Shown piece after piece: positions 51,379 to 59,748 of a stretch of DNA of 64,000 nucleotides (the first letter of the stretch is position 1; each line of letters begins with the position of its first letter). A model generated the notes under the pieces. The model had not been told where the DNA came from, did no database searches, and was given only the letters and a program-made list of their open reading frames with translations. Source of the DNA: Candidatus Ideonella esbjergensis (GTDB lineage: Bacteria > Pseudomonadota > Gammaproteobacteria > Burkholderiales > Burkholderiaceae_C); NCBI GenBank assembly GCA_016710065.1, contig JADJLP010000001.1, forward strand, positions 1,426,001 through 1,490,000, in the 5' to 3' direction. A program made the translations under genes and the position numbers.

Positions 51379-52641
51379 ATGAACGCTGCCCCTGCTTTCT
51401 CACTGAACGACTTCCTTGCGGCCCTGACCCACCCCAGCGCCCTGCTGGAAATCGCTGTGGCCCTGGCCTGCCTGGGCTTGGCCTGGATGGCCGTGCGTCT
51501 GCTGCGTGGCCCGGTACCGCCAGAGCGCTCCATCTGGTTCGGTCGGCGCATCGTGGACGGCGTGCTGTTTCCGGTGCTCGCTCTGAGCCTGGCTTTCGGG
51601 GCGCGGCGGCTGCTGCAAAGCCAACATGTGCCACTGGCTGCGTTCCATGTGGTCATACCGGCGCTGATGTCGTTCGCCGTCATACGCCTGATCGCGCGGG
51701 TGCTGCGCGTGGCCTTTCCGGCCTCACCGCTGGTCAAGGTGATCGAGCGCACCGTGTCCTGGTTGGCCTGGCTGGGCGTGCTGGGTTGGATCACCGGCGT
51801 GCTGCCCGACGTGCTAAACGAGCTGGACCAGATCCACTGGAAGATGGGCAGTGGCTCGGTGTCGGTGCGCAACCTGCTGGAAGGCTTTCTGTCGGCTGGT
51901 CTGGTGCTGATGCTGGTGCTGTGGGTGTCGGCCGCCATCGAGGCTCGCCTGCTCGCGGGTGCCGTGGGCGAGCAGCTCTCGTTGCGCAAGGTGCTGGCCA
52001 ATGTGGTGCGCGCGGTGCTCACCTTCGTGGGCCTGATGCTCGCGCTCTCGGCCGTGGGCATCGACCTCACCGCGCTCAGCGTGCTGGGCGGTGCGGTGGG
52101 CGTGGGTCTGGGTTTCGGCCTGCAGAAGCTGGCGGCCAACTATGTGTCGGGTTTCGTGATCCTGGCCGAACGCTCGCTGCGCATCGGCGACATGGTGAAG
52201 GTGGACAACTTCGAGGGCCGCATCACCGACATTGCCACGCGCTACACCGTGATTCGCGCGCTCAACGGTCGCGAGGCCATCGTGCCCAACGAGATGCTGA
52301 TCACCCAGCGGGTGGAGAACTCCTCGCTGGCCGACCCCAAGGTGATGGTGAGCACGGTGGTGCAGGTGGCTTACGGCAGCGACATGGACACGTTGATGCC
52401 GGCGCTGGCGGCCGAGGTGGCGCGCGTGCCGCGCGTGCTGGACACACCCGGCCCCGTGGTGCACCTCACCAGCTTCGCGGCCGATGGTCTGGAACTGACC
52501 GTCAATTTTTGGATCGTCGACCCCGAAAACGGTCTGGGCAGTGTGCGCTCGGACGTGAACCTGACGATCTTGCACCACCTGAACGCACAGCGCGTAGAGA
52601 TTCCCTATCCGCAGCGCGTGCTGCATCAGGTGCAGGGCTGA
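51379..52641 (+). CDS. MscS-family mechanosensitive channel
   Basis: Inner-membrane channel of 420 residues that opens under osmotic downshock. About five membrane helices precede the pore helix GGAVGVGLGFGLQKLAANYVSG and the beta domain beginning FVILAERSLRIGDMVKVD, the MscS signature; EAIVPNEMLITQRVENSS follows. It begins 36 bases after the deacetylase-like gene and stops 5 bases before the convergent HD-GYP-like gene. Confidence 0.92.
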   Translation: MNAAPAFSLNDFLAALTHPSALLEIAVALACLGLAWMAVRLLRGPVPPERSIWFGRRIVDGVLFPVLALSLAFGARRLLQSQHVPLAAFHVVIPALMSFAVIRLIARVLRVAFPASPLVKVIERTVSWLAWLGVLGWITGVLPDVLNELDQIHWKMGSGSVSVRNLLEGFLSAGLVLMLVLWVSAAIEARLLAGAVGEQLSLRKVLANVVRAVLTFVGLMLALSAVGIDLTALSVLGGAVGVGLGFGLQKLAANYVSGFVILAERSLRIGDMVKVDNFEGRITDIATRYTVIRALNGREAIVPNEMLITQRVENSSLADPKVMVSTVVQVAYGSDMDTLMPALAAEVARVPRVLDTPGPVVHLTSFAADGLELTVNFWIVDPENGLGSVRSDVNLTILHHLNAQRVEIPYPQRVLHQVQG

Positions 52642-52645
52642 TCGG

Positions 52646-53812
52646 CTAGGCGGCCAGAGCCGCCAAGGTGGTGTGGGCCACTTGTGCGAAGTCTGGCTGC
52701 GCCGGCAGTACCGCGTGCACCGCGTAGGCCGGCTCTGCGGTGTCGCGGCGTACGGGTTCTGCCAGGCGCTGGCCCTGGGCTGAGCTGAGCACCGCCACCA
52801 CCGGCGCCATCACCGTGCCGCCTCGCCGCAGCACCACGCCGGTTTCGCCCGACACCAGCTTGACGAAGCATCCCGGTGGGTAGACACCAAACTCCTTGAT
52901 CAGCGCAGCCGTCATCTCGTGCTTGGGGTCCTGCCGGAACAGGGCGCGGCCGGCTTGATCCGCCGCCAGGGCGCGGCGGCCCTGGCGCGGGCTGAGCTTG
53001 GCCACGTAGATGTCGGCGCGGCGTATCAGTGCGGCCAGTTCGTTGGCGGTGCGCTGGCTGGGCGGGTAGTTGGCGCCTTCCAGTGCGTCATGGTGGGTGG
53101 CCACGGCGTCCAGCCAGTCGGGGTCGGTCACGCCGGCCAGCTCCAGCATGCGGGTGCTGAACCAGGGGTGGGCGTGCACGGCCTCGCGCTGCGCGGGGCT
53201 CATCGGGTCGGCTTGGGTGGCCAACTGGCCTTGCAACTCCAGCATGGAGATGTTCATGGTCAGCGCGGCCTTGAAGGCACGCTGGGTGTCGGTGTCGCTC
53301 CAGCCCAGGCGCTTTGCCACCAGCACCGAGGTGATGCCGGCGTGCAGCGCGTGTTCCATGCCGTAGCGGGCCATGGCGTTGGCGTCCTGGCGCAAGACCT
53401 GGAAGATGGCCAGGTCGGGGTCGCGCTCGATCAGCGCCATGGCCGGCACCGCAGCGGCGCCCAGGGCGGCCTGGAAGTGCTGGTCCGGGTTGCTGCGCAG
53501 CGTCTCGGTGATCTGCGTCATGCTCTCTTGCCACAGCGCCGGCAAGGCCTCGCGCGGGGCGATGGCGATGCGCTGCGACGGTGTCAGCAACTCCCTCACG
53601 TCCACCAGCGCGCCGCGGTCCATCAGGGATTCGAGCTGCGCGCGGTTCTCGATCACCTGGCCCTGAGCGAGCAGCAGGGTGCGGTCGGCGTTGCGCACGT
53701 TGAAGGGCAACGCCAGGCCGACGGCGACGCGGTGCTTGACGGTGGAGAGCTCGGTGTACGACATAGGGCTCGTTGCGTTGGTCTTGGCGGCGGGTGGCTG
53801 GGACAGGGCCAT
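52646..53812 (-). CDS. degenerate HD-GYP domain protein
   Basis: Protein of 388 residues. The middle (about 165-300) aligns with HD-GYP cyclic-di-GMP phosphodiesterases: a GMEHALHAGI helix, HPWFSTRMLELAGV, and VATHHDALEGANYPP for the GYP-type loop. The HDIGK motif position reads NISMLEL, so a key metal-binding His-Asp pair is lost and catalysis is doubtful. ATG 53812 is chosen; ATG 53764 is possible. A non-enzymatic signalling role is inferred. Confidence 0.75.
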   Translation of the reverse strand: MALSQPPAAKTNATSPMSYTELSTVKHRVAVGLALPFNVRNADRTLLLAQGQVIENRAQLESLMDRGALVDVRELLTPSQRIAIAPREALPALWQESMTQITETLRSNPDQHFQAALGAAAVPAMALIERDPDLAIFQVLRQDANAMARYGMEHALHAGITSVLVAKRLGWSDTDTQRAFKAALTMNISMLELQGQLATQADPMSPAQREAVHAHPWFSTRMLELAGVTDPDWLDAVATHHDALEGANYPPSQRTANELAALIRRADIYVAKLSPRQGRRALAADQAGRALFRQDPKHEMTAALIKEFGVYPPGCFVKLVSGETGVVLRRGGTVMAPVVAVLSSAQGQRLAEPVRRDTAEPAYAVHAVLPAQPDFAQVAHTTLAALAA

Positions 53813-53919
53813 GACGGCCCTTGACTGTCTTCGGCCCTGCGGCCCGCAACTTGAGGTGAACGCCGTGTACGGGCGTGCACCAATGCCTGCGCACACGCCT
53901 CTGCCATACCCTTGCCGGC

Positions 53920-55680
53920 ATGACACACGACGCTTGGGGCCGATTGCACGGCCAGTTCCGCTGGCAAGTGCCCGCGCGCTTCAACATCGCCCAGGTCTGC
54001 TGTGCCCGCTGGGCGGCCAGCCAGCCGCAGGCCGTGGCCCTGCGCGCCGAGCGCGAGGACGGCCGGGTCACGCTGCACCGCTTTGGTGAACTGCAGCAGG
54101 CCGCCAACCAACTCTCCAATGCTTTGAAGCGGCTGGGTGTGCAGCGCGGCGACCGCGTGGCCGTGGTGATGCCGCAGCGCTTCGAGACCGCTGTGGCCCA
54201 CATGGCCATCTACCAGATGGGCGCGGTGGCCATGCCGTTGTCGCAACTGTTTGGCCCCGACGCGCTGGAGTACCGGTTCAACGACAGCGAAGCCTCGGTG
54301 GCCATCGCCGACGAATCGGCCATTGCCAACGTGCGCGCGGCACGGGCCAACAGCCCGGGCCTGACGACGGTGCTGGCGGTGGGTGAGGCCGTGGGGCAGG
54401 GGGATCTGGATTGGCCAGCCGCACTGCAGCGCGAGGACGCGCAGTTCACGGCGGTGAACACCCAGGCCGACGAGGCGGCGGTGTTGATCTACACCAGCGG
54501 CACCACCGGCCCGCCCAAGGGCGCGCTGATGCCGCACCGCGCGCTCGTCGGCAACCTCAGCGGCTTCGTCTGCAGCCAGAACCTGCTGCGCAGCGGCACG
54601 CGGCTACCCGCGAAGCGCCAGCTGGGCCCGGGCGGCGTGCCGGCCGACGCAGTGTTCTGGAGCCCCGCCGATTGGGCCTGGACTGGCGGCCTGATGGATG
54701 CGCTGCTGCCCAGCCTGTACTTCGCCATGCCCATCGTGGCCTTCCAGGGACGCTTCGGACCCGAGCGCGCCTTGGCACTGATGCAGCGCCACCGTGTCAC
54801 CAACAGCTTTCTGTTCCCCACGGCGCTCAAGGCCATGATGAAGGCGGTGCCTGCGCCGCGCGAGCGCTACCGCTTGAAGCTGCGCGCGGTGATGAGCGCT
54901 GGCGAGGCGGTGGGCGATGCGGTCTTTCACTGGTGCCGTGACGCGCTGGGCGTGGTGGTGAACGAGATGTTCGGGCAGACCGAGATCAACTACATCGTGG
55001 GCAACTGCAGCCAGACCCTGGGCACCGACGGCCGCGCCGCACCCGATGGCAGCGCCGTGGGTTGGCCGGCGCGGCCCGGCAGCATGGGCCGCGCTTACCC
55101 CGGCCACCGCGTGGCAGTGGTGGACGACGAGGGCCACGAATGCCCACGCGGCAAGCCGGGCGACGTGGCCCTGCACCGGCTCGACGTGCACGGCCGGCCC
55201 GACCCGGTGTTTTTTTTGGGCTACTGGAAGAACGAGGATGCCACCCGGGTCAAGTACACCGGCGGCGTGGACGACTCGTGGTGCCGCACCGGCGATACGG
55301 CCGTGATGGACGCCGACGGCTACCTCTGGTACCAGGGACGCAGCGACGACGTGTTCAAGGCCGCAGGCTACCGCATTGGCCCCAGCGAGGTGGAGAACTG
55401 CCTGATAAAACACCCGGCCGTGGCCAATGCGGCGGTGGTGCCCAAGCCCGATCCCGAGCGAGGCGCGGTGGTGAAGGCCTATGTGGTGCTGGCCCCCGGG
55501 TTCGTGGGCGATGCCGCGCTGGTGGTGCAGCTTCAGCAGCACGTGCGCGGCAAGCTGGCGCCCTACGAGTACCCCAAGGAAATCGAATTCATCGCCGCCC
55601 TGCCCATGACCACCACCGGAAAGGTGCAGCGGCGGGTGCTGCGTTTGCAGGAAAAAGAACGGGTCAAGACCAGGCTTTAG
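53920..55680 (+). CDS. acyl-CoA synthetase (AMP-forming, AcsM-like)
   Basis: Adenylate-forming enzyme of 586 residues that activates a carboxylic acid to its CoA thioester. The P-loop LIYTSGTTGPPKGALMPH, MFGQTEINYIVGN, WCRTGDTAVMDADGYLWYQGRSDDVFKAAGYRIGP motifs and the catalytic Lys in TTTGKVQRRVLR are visible. The long form and sequence resemble medium-chain acyl-CoA synthetases. ATG 53920 gives a sensible N-terminus. The 3' end overlaps the next, convergent gene by 17 bases. Confidence 0.9.
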   Translation: MTHDAWGRLHGQFRWQVPARFNIAQVCCARWAASQPQAVALRAEREDGRVTLHRFGELQQAANQLSNALKRLGVQRGDRVAVVMPQRFETAVAHMAIYQMGAVAMPLSQLFGPDALEYRFNDSEASVAIADESAIANVRAARANSPGLTTVLAVGEAVGQGDLDWPAALQREDAQFTAVNTQADEAAVLIYTSGTTGPPKGALMPHRALVGNLSGFVCSQNLLRSGTRLPAKRQLGPGGVPADAVFWSPADWAWTGGLMDALLPSLYFAMPIVAFQGRFGPERALALMQRHRVTNSFLFPTALKAMMKAVPAPRERYRLKLRAVMSAGEAVGDAVFHWCRDALGVVVNEMFGQTEINYIVGNCSQTLGTDGRAAPDGSAVGWPARPGSMGRAYPGHRVAVVDDEGHECPRGKPGDVALHRLDVHGRPDPVFFLGYWKNEDATRVKYTGGVDDSWCRTGDTAVMDADGYLWYQGRSDDVFKAAGYRIGPSEVENCLIKHPAVANAAVVPKPDPERGAVVKAYVVLAPGFVGDAALVVQLQQHVRGKLAPYEYPKEIEFIAALPMTTTGKVQRRVLRLQEKERVKTRL

Positions 55681-56260
55681 GGACTCTGGCCGTTGTGGGA
55701 GCGAACCCGTTGTCGTTCAAGCTCGTGGTGGCGTAGGCCGTGTCTGAAATCACCGTGTTGACGAAGCCGGAGTCCGCTTCGCTGGCTTCGTACCGGGGCA
55801 GCGACTTCTGGCGCTCCAGTTCCGCCGCCAAGGCCTGGCTGTGATGCGCATGCGAGCGGTGGAGGTGGTCGATCTGGTCCAGATAGACCGCCAGCAAATG
55901 CCGAAGGTTGGCCTCGTGGGTCTGGTGCAGCGCCTCCATTTGCTGGGTCATCTGCTGGTGCAGCGAGGTCTCGGCATCGGCATGTTCGTGGTGCGCACGG
56001 TCCAGCCCGGCCTTGGCCGCGCGCAGTTGTGCCTCCAGGTCAAGCTTGTCGCGCACCAAGCGCTGCTGCAGGCGCTGAAACGACGCCTCACGCTGCTTTT
56101 GCAGCGCCTTGGCCGCAGGCAGTCGGGAGCCTGAGTTGGCGTCGACCCGGCAAGCTTGGCCCCGTTGACGCCAGCGTGGCCATGCCCAGCGCAGCCCCCA
56201 AGGCGCAGCCAATACGGCCAGCGCCAATACCGTGAGCCCAACAGGCCACATCGTTTCCAT
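55664..56260 (-). CDS. uncharacterised membrane-anchored coiled-coil protein
   Basis: I do not recognise a family. The 198 residues begin with one membrane helix (about 5-27). A long heptad-rich Gln/Leu/Arg/His coiled coil follows (about 50-160, QKQREASFQRLQQRLVRDKL and on). A non-helical tail includes NTVISDTAYATTSLNDNGFAP. GGGAGGAAAA before ATG 56260 decides the start over ATG 56299. It is preceded by an AT-rich 260-base spacer shared with the divergent nuclease-like gene. Confidence 0.6.
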   Translation of the reverse strand: METMWPVGLTVLALAVLAAPWGLRWAWPRWRQRGQACRVDANSGSRLPAAKALQKQREASFQRLQQRLVRDKLDLEAQLRAAKAGLDRAHHEHADAETSLHQQMTQQMEALHQTHEANLRHLLAVYLDQIDHLHRSHAHHSQALAAELERQKSLPRYEASEADSGFVNTVISDTAYATTSLNDNGFAPTTARVPKAWS

Positions 56261-56520
56261 CGCGGTTTTCCTCCCTGAGGGATGCTCCAGTTGCGGCATC
56301 CCATGACATTGCCTGTCTTGGTCGCTGTTGTCAGCGACCGACCTCGCCCAACCCGAGGACTTGAAATATTTGTGTATTTTTTAACGACACACTATTCTTA
56401 GCGCAGCGCGATTGATTGACAAGAACAAATTAGTGACAGCGGGCGACTGTTGGGCGCCAGAGGCTGCGCAGTGATGGGTTGGCCGGCGCTTGGCCGGCCA
56501 GGCGAGGGAGGAACTGCACG

Positions 56521-57465
56521 ATGGCACCACAAAAATCCAGGCCCCAGCCCCCGGAGGGAGGCCTGCGCCCGCTCGCCATCAAGCTGCTGGTGGCGGGCTT
56601 GCTGATGGCTTCGCTGCCTTGGGCCTTGGCCCAGGCAGCGGGCGTGAGCAGCGGCGGCCCGGTGCGGGCGGTGGCCAATCTGGGTTGGCTGCTGTCGGTG
56701 CTGGCCGGCCTGATCTATCTGGTGGGCGGAGGCTCAGGCCGGCGTGGCGGCCCGCAGCCAGGCGGTGAGCGCCACTCCACGCATCCCAGCGCTGGGGCCA
56801 GCCGGATCAGCACTCAGCCGCCGGCATCCCGGTTTTCACCCTCCAGCCGCATGTCTGGGATGGATTCCGAGCCCGACGCGCTCGGCGCGCCGCCCAGTGT
56901 GTGGGCTCCGGCGGTGTTCCGCGTGATCGAGTGGCGGCGCTTCGAAGTGGTGCTGGAGGCCTACTTTGCCCAGGCCGGCTTTGTCACAAGCTCGAAGTCG
57001 CATGGCCCGGACGGTGGTGTGGACATCTGGCTGTATTCCCGCCATGAACCCGGCGTGCCTGTGAGCCTGGTGCATGGCAAGCATTCGCATGGCAAGAAAG
57101 TGACCTCTGCCCAAGTTCGGGAGTTCATGAATGTGCTGGCCACCCACCAACTGCGACGGGGCTTGTTCGCCACCGCGTCCATGTTCACCCCCGACGGTGC
57201 CGACTACGCCCGCACCCACCATGTGCAGCCACTGGACCCCAAAGCCTTGGTGGAACTGATCGAGCAGCGCACGCCCGAGGAGCAGAAGGCCTTGCTGAGC
57301 CTGGCACTGCAGGGCGAATACTGGCGCCCCACCTGCTGGAAGTGCCAGATCAAGCTGGTGGAGCGTGACGACGCCAAAGACGGCAAGCGCTATTGGGGTT
57401 GCGCCAACGACCCCATCTGCAAGACCACCATGGGCATGCGCAGGCCACAGGCCCGCAGGTTGTGA
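56521..57465 (+). CDS. membrane-anchored Mrr-like restriction endonuclease-fold protein with C-terminal zinc finger
   Basis: Protein of 314 residues with two membrane helices (about 18-38 and 52-69), a low-complexity linker and a PD-(D/E)xK nuclease-like domain (about 130-265). Its acidic motif is GPDGGVDIWLYS (Asp168). The following strand reads VSLVHGKHS (Lys187), where Mrr-type proteins usually have VQCK. The C-terminus has a topoisomerase-type zinc finger (CWKCQ and CANDPIC). GGGAGGAAC upstream decides ATG 56521. Members of this membrane-bound group have no proven target. Confidence 0.78.
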   Translation: MAPQKSRPQPPEGGLRPLAIKLLVAGLLMASLPWALAQAAGVSSGGPVRAVANLGWLLSVLAGLIYLVGGGSGRRGGPQPGGERHSTHPSAGASRISTQPPASRFSPSSRMSGMDSEPDALGAPPSVWAPAVFRVIEWRRFEVVLEAYFAQAGFVTSSKSHGPDGGVDIWLYSRHEPGVPVSLVHGKHSHGKKVTSAQVREFMNVLATHQLRRGLFATASMFTPDGADYARTHHVQPLDPKALVELIEQRTPEEQKALLSLALQGEYWRPTCWKCQIKLVERDDAKDGKRYWGCANDPICKTTMGMRRPQARRL

Positions 57466-57479
57466 GCGCGCGGACCGCC

Positions 57480-57536
57480 AGGCCGCTCTGAAGCGGCCTG
57501 AGCACCCTCCGAGAGGGAGGCTGCGGTACACCGCAG
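57480..57536. terminator. three tandem hairpins between convergent genes
   Basis: AGGCCGCT-CTGA-AGCGGCCT (57480-57499), CCTCC-GAGAG-GGAGG (57506-57520) and CTGCGGT-AC-ACCGCAG (57521-57536) follow each other directly. They fill most of the 85 bases between the nuclease-like gene and the convergent gene at 57551. No long T-run is present, so bidirectional termination or transcript end protection is inferred. Confidence 0.5.
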
Positions 57537-57550
57537 CCGGGTGACGCATA

Positions 57551-58189
57551 TCAGCGCGCGCAATGGCCGCTCACCTCGGCCGCCACAAAGAATGGCAGGC
57601 TCAGCAGGCCCATGCCGCCACCGCTGAACTCGCCCTTGAGGCAATCGCCCTTGGCGCTTCGGGCCACGGCATCGGCCTGCCTTTCGGCCTTGGAGACGAA
57701 GGGCTGGTCGATGGCGCTGGCGGTGCGCTCGGCCCACAGCGGCGTGCGGCCGCTCTGGCGGATGGCCGTGCGGGTGGCGGTGGTGTCCATCAGCCGCTGG
57801 CGCGGGGCCGAAGCGGCGCTGGCCGGCGCTTCGGGCGCCGGCAGGTGGATGGCGGTGGTGACCGGGGCAGGGTCGGGCGCGGGGGCGGTGCTGGGCGCAG
57901 GCTTGGCCATGGCGGTGGGCCCAGGCTGCGCCGGTCGGGCTGGTGCGGGTTGCGGCGCGGCTGCCGGCTGGCTCTGAGGCTGCGCCCTGGCGGCGATGTT
58001 CAGCCACACCAGGGCTGGCTGTTGGGCTTGGGGTTGTGCGCCACGCACGTGAGGCAGCAATTCAAAGTGCCAACCCAGCAGCACGCCCACGTGGCCCAGC
58101 AGCACCAGGACCAGCAGGCCGGGCCGGCGCCGGGGCGCCCAGGCCGTTGGGCCCTGGTCATGGCGTGCGAACAGGCGTATCGGGCGCAT
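57551..58189 (-). CDS. uncharacterised TonB-like protein with N-terminal membrane helix and Pro/Ala-rich linker
   Basis: Protein of 212 residues. One membrane helix (about 24-42) is followed by an extended Ala/Pro/Gln linker (about 65-130) and a small C-terminal region with CLKGEFSGGGMGLLSLPFFVAAEVSGHC, probably a disulfide loop. The layout is that of TonB/TolA-type periplasm-spanning proteins, but the C-terminal domain is not a recognisable TonB domain. ATG 58189 overlaps the XRE gene by 32 bases. Confidence 0.6.
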   Translation of the reverse strand: MRPIRLFARHDQGPTAWAPRRRPGLLVLVLLGHVGVLLGWHFELLPHVRGAQPQAQQPALVWLNIAARAQPQSQPAAAPQPAPARPAQPGPTAMAKPAPSTAPAPDPAPVTTAIHLPAPEAPASAASAPRQRLMDTTATRTAIRQSGRTPLWAERTASAIDQPFVSKAERQADAVARSAKGDCLKGEFSGGGMGLLSLPFFVAAEVSGHCAR

Positions 58190-58400
58190 CGGGCGAATCA
58201 GGCCGGAACTCCAGGATGTCTCCCGGCTGGCACTGCAGTGCGCGGCAGATGGCTTCGAGCGTGTCGAAGCGCACGCCGCGCACCTTGCCCGATTTCAGCA
58301 GCGAGATGTTCTGTTCGGTGATGCCCACGATCTCGGCCAGCTCGCGCGAGCGCATCTTGCGCTTGGCCAGCATCACGTCCAGGTTCACAACGATGGGCAT
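58158..58400 (-). CDS. XRE-family (YozG-like) helix-turn-helix regulator
   Basis: Small DNA-binding protein of 80 residues. The HTH spans about 10-64: LAKRKMRSRELAEIVGITEQNISLLKSGKVRGVRFDTLEAICRALQCQPGDILEF. Regulators of this YozG type commonly pair with DUF2975 membrane proteins, as here, the DUF2975 gene being 16 bases upstream. It is likely an autoregulator of the pair; no operator could be identified. Confidence 0.85.
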   Translation of the reverse strand: MPIVVNLDVMLAKRKMRSRELAEIVGITEQNISLLKSGKVRGVRFDTLEAICRALQCQPGDILEFRPDSPDAPDTPVRTP

Positions 58401-58416
58401 GGTGTGCGCCAGCCGT

Positions 58417-59004
58417 TCAGACGAACTGCTCCACTTCCTCGGCGGCCCGTGCCGCCTCCACCATCACCCGGGCGATGGCCACGAACACCAGGCTGAGCAG
58501 CAGCAGCGCAAAGTCGTTGGAACTGAACGAGATCACCAGATGGCGGTGGCCGGGCGGGTTGTCGAGCGAGATGGCGACCGACATCAGCACCCGGGCCAGC
58601 GGCTGCACCAAGGCCAGGCCCACCAGCGCCCAGCTGAAGCGCCGCAAATGCGCGAGCGAGGCGGCACTGAACACGCGGCCGCGCCGGTACTCGCCAAACA
58701 GCCGCCACACCTGCCACAGCACGGCCAGGCTGGCCAGCACCGGGATCAGCATCACCGCCACCAGACGGGTGCGCACGGCGCCGGTGAGGTCGGTTTCCAG
58801 CAAATTCATCACGCTGCCCTCATTGGGCCCGCCCAGCAGCATGGCCACCCACCACAGCGGTGCAAAGGCCAGCAGCAGCGGCACGGCGGCCAGCAGGGCA
58901 GCACCAATTGCGGAGAGGGCCTGCACGCCATTGGAAAGACCGCGCAGACGCTGGGCCAGCAAGGCCTGTCGCGGTGTCAAGGGTTCGGGGCTTGTGTGGT
59001 GCAT
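58417..59004 (-). CDS. DUF2975 membrane protein
   Basis: Inner-membrane protein of 195 residues with four hydrophobic helices (about 28-50, 78-100, 118-140, 155-178), matching DUF2975. The pattern YRRGRVFSAASLAHLRRFSWALVGLAL is typical. ATG 59004 lies 24 bases from the divergent lipoprotein gene; the much longer open frame upstream is the shadow of that gene. Its function is unknown; it is coupled with the XRE regulator. Confidence 0.78.
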   Translation of the reverse strand: MHHTSPEPLTPRQALLAQRLRGLSNGVQALSAIGAALLAAVPLLLAFAPLWWVAMLLGGPNEGSVMNLLETDLTGAVRTRLVAVMLIPVLASLAVLWQVWRLFGEYRRGRVFSAASLAHLRRFSWALVGLALVQPLARVLMSVAISLDNPPGHRHLVISFSSNDFALLLLSLVFVAIARVMVEAARAAEEVEQFV

Positions 59005-59028
59005 GAAATTACTGTAAAACAATAAACT

Positions 59029-59634
59029 ATGAACGTCAAACAAACAATTCTCAGAGCGGTGGCCGTGGCTTCGGTGCTGGCCATGGTGGGGTGCACGCAG
59101 ATCCCAGTGCGCTCGCTGTGGGCGCTGCGCAAGTTCGACATGGCGCAGATCGAGGGCGCACAACTGCGCGCCCTGGTGTACGTGCCCGAGGGCGCCGGCA
59201 CGCTGCGCGACGCGCTCAAGGTGCCGCTGAAGATCGAGCGCGGCGGTACGTCGAGCGAGGTGCTTGAGGAAACCTTGGTGCTGCGGCCCAACCGAGCCGC
59301 ATTGCCCGCTGCGGCGCCCAGCAACCCGAACTACAAGGGCCATTGGGTGGCACTGACACTGGACGCCCAGGAGCAGCAGAAGCTGGTTGGCCTGCGCCAG
59401 CGCTCCCAGGCCTGGCGCGCGGCCGACGGGCCCGATACCAAGCGCAAAGTGAGTGCCCAGGTCTCTGCCCAGTTCTGCAGCTTGAGCCCCGAGATGTCGT
59501 CGGCTGGCGACCTGACGCTCACCGTGTGGCTGCGCTGGAAACCCGAGCAGGAAGACCTGCTGCTGCTGGACGGCGCGAGGCTCAAGGACATCGACGACAA
59601 GGCCGCCGCCGAGAGGCTGCCGGCCTGCGCCTGA
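59029..59634 (+). CDS. uncharacterised lipoprotein
   Basis: Secreted lipoprotein of 201 residues. The signal peptide ends in lipobox LAMVGC (Cys22). The mature part has the pattern TQIPVRSLWALRKFDMAQIEGAQLRALVYVP and a C-terminal half with repeated beta-like strands (TLTVWLRWKPEQEDLLLLDG). It is divergent from DUF2975 with 24 bases between, so the two promoters overlap. I do not recognise a named family. Confidence 0.65.
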   Translation: MNVKQTILRAVAVASVLAMVGCTQIPVRSLWALRKFDMAQIEGAQLRALVYVPEGAGTLRDALKVPLKIERGGTSSEVLEETLVLRPNRAALPAAAPSNPNYKGHWVALTLDAQEQQKLVGLRQRSQAWRAADGPDTKRKVSAQVSAQFCSLSPEMSSAGDLTLTVWLRWKPEQEDLLLLDGARLKDIDDKAAAERLPACA

Positions 59635-59748
59635 CGCCGGCCCCGCGCTCAAGTCGCGTTCAGGCAGTCCGATAGCCGTGGCAAACCGCCTCTGCGCCGC
59701 AAGGGGCGGGTCCGCGTGTCTGTCCTGTCAGAACCAGGTTTCCCCTCC

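Noticed and set aside
59640..59748. Cyclic-di-GMP (GEMM) riboswitch ahead of the orphan pilin
   Set aside because: A GGCAAACC word and a GC hairpin are present, but the second conserved segment (GACGCAAAGCC) and the tetraloop/receptor are missing.
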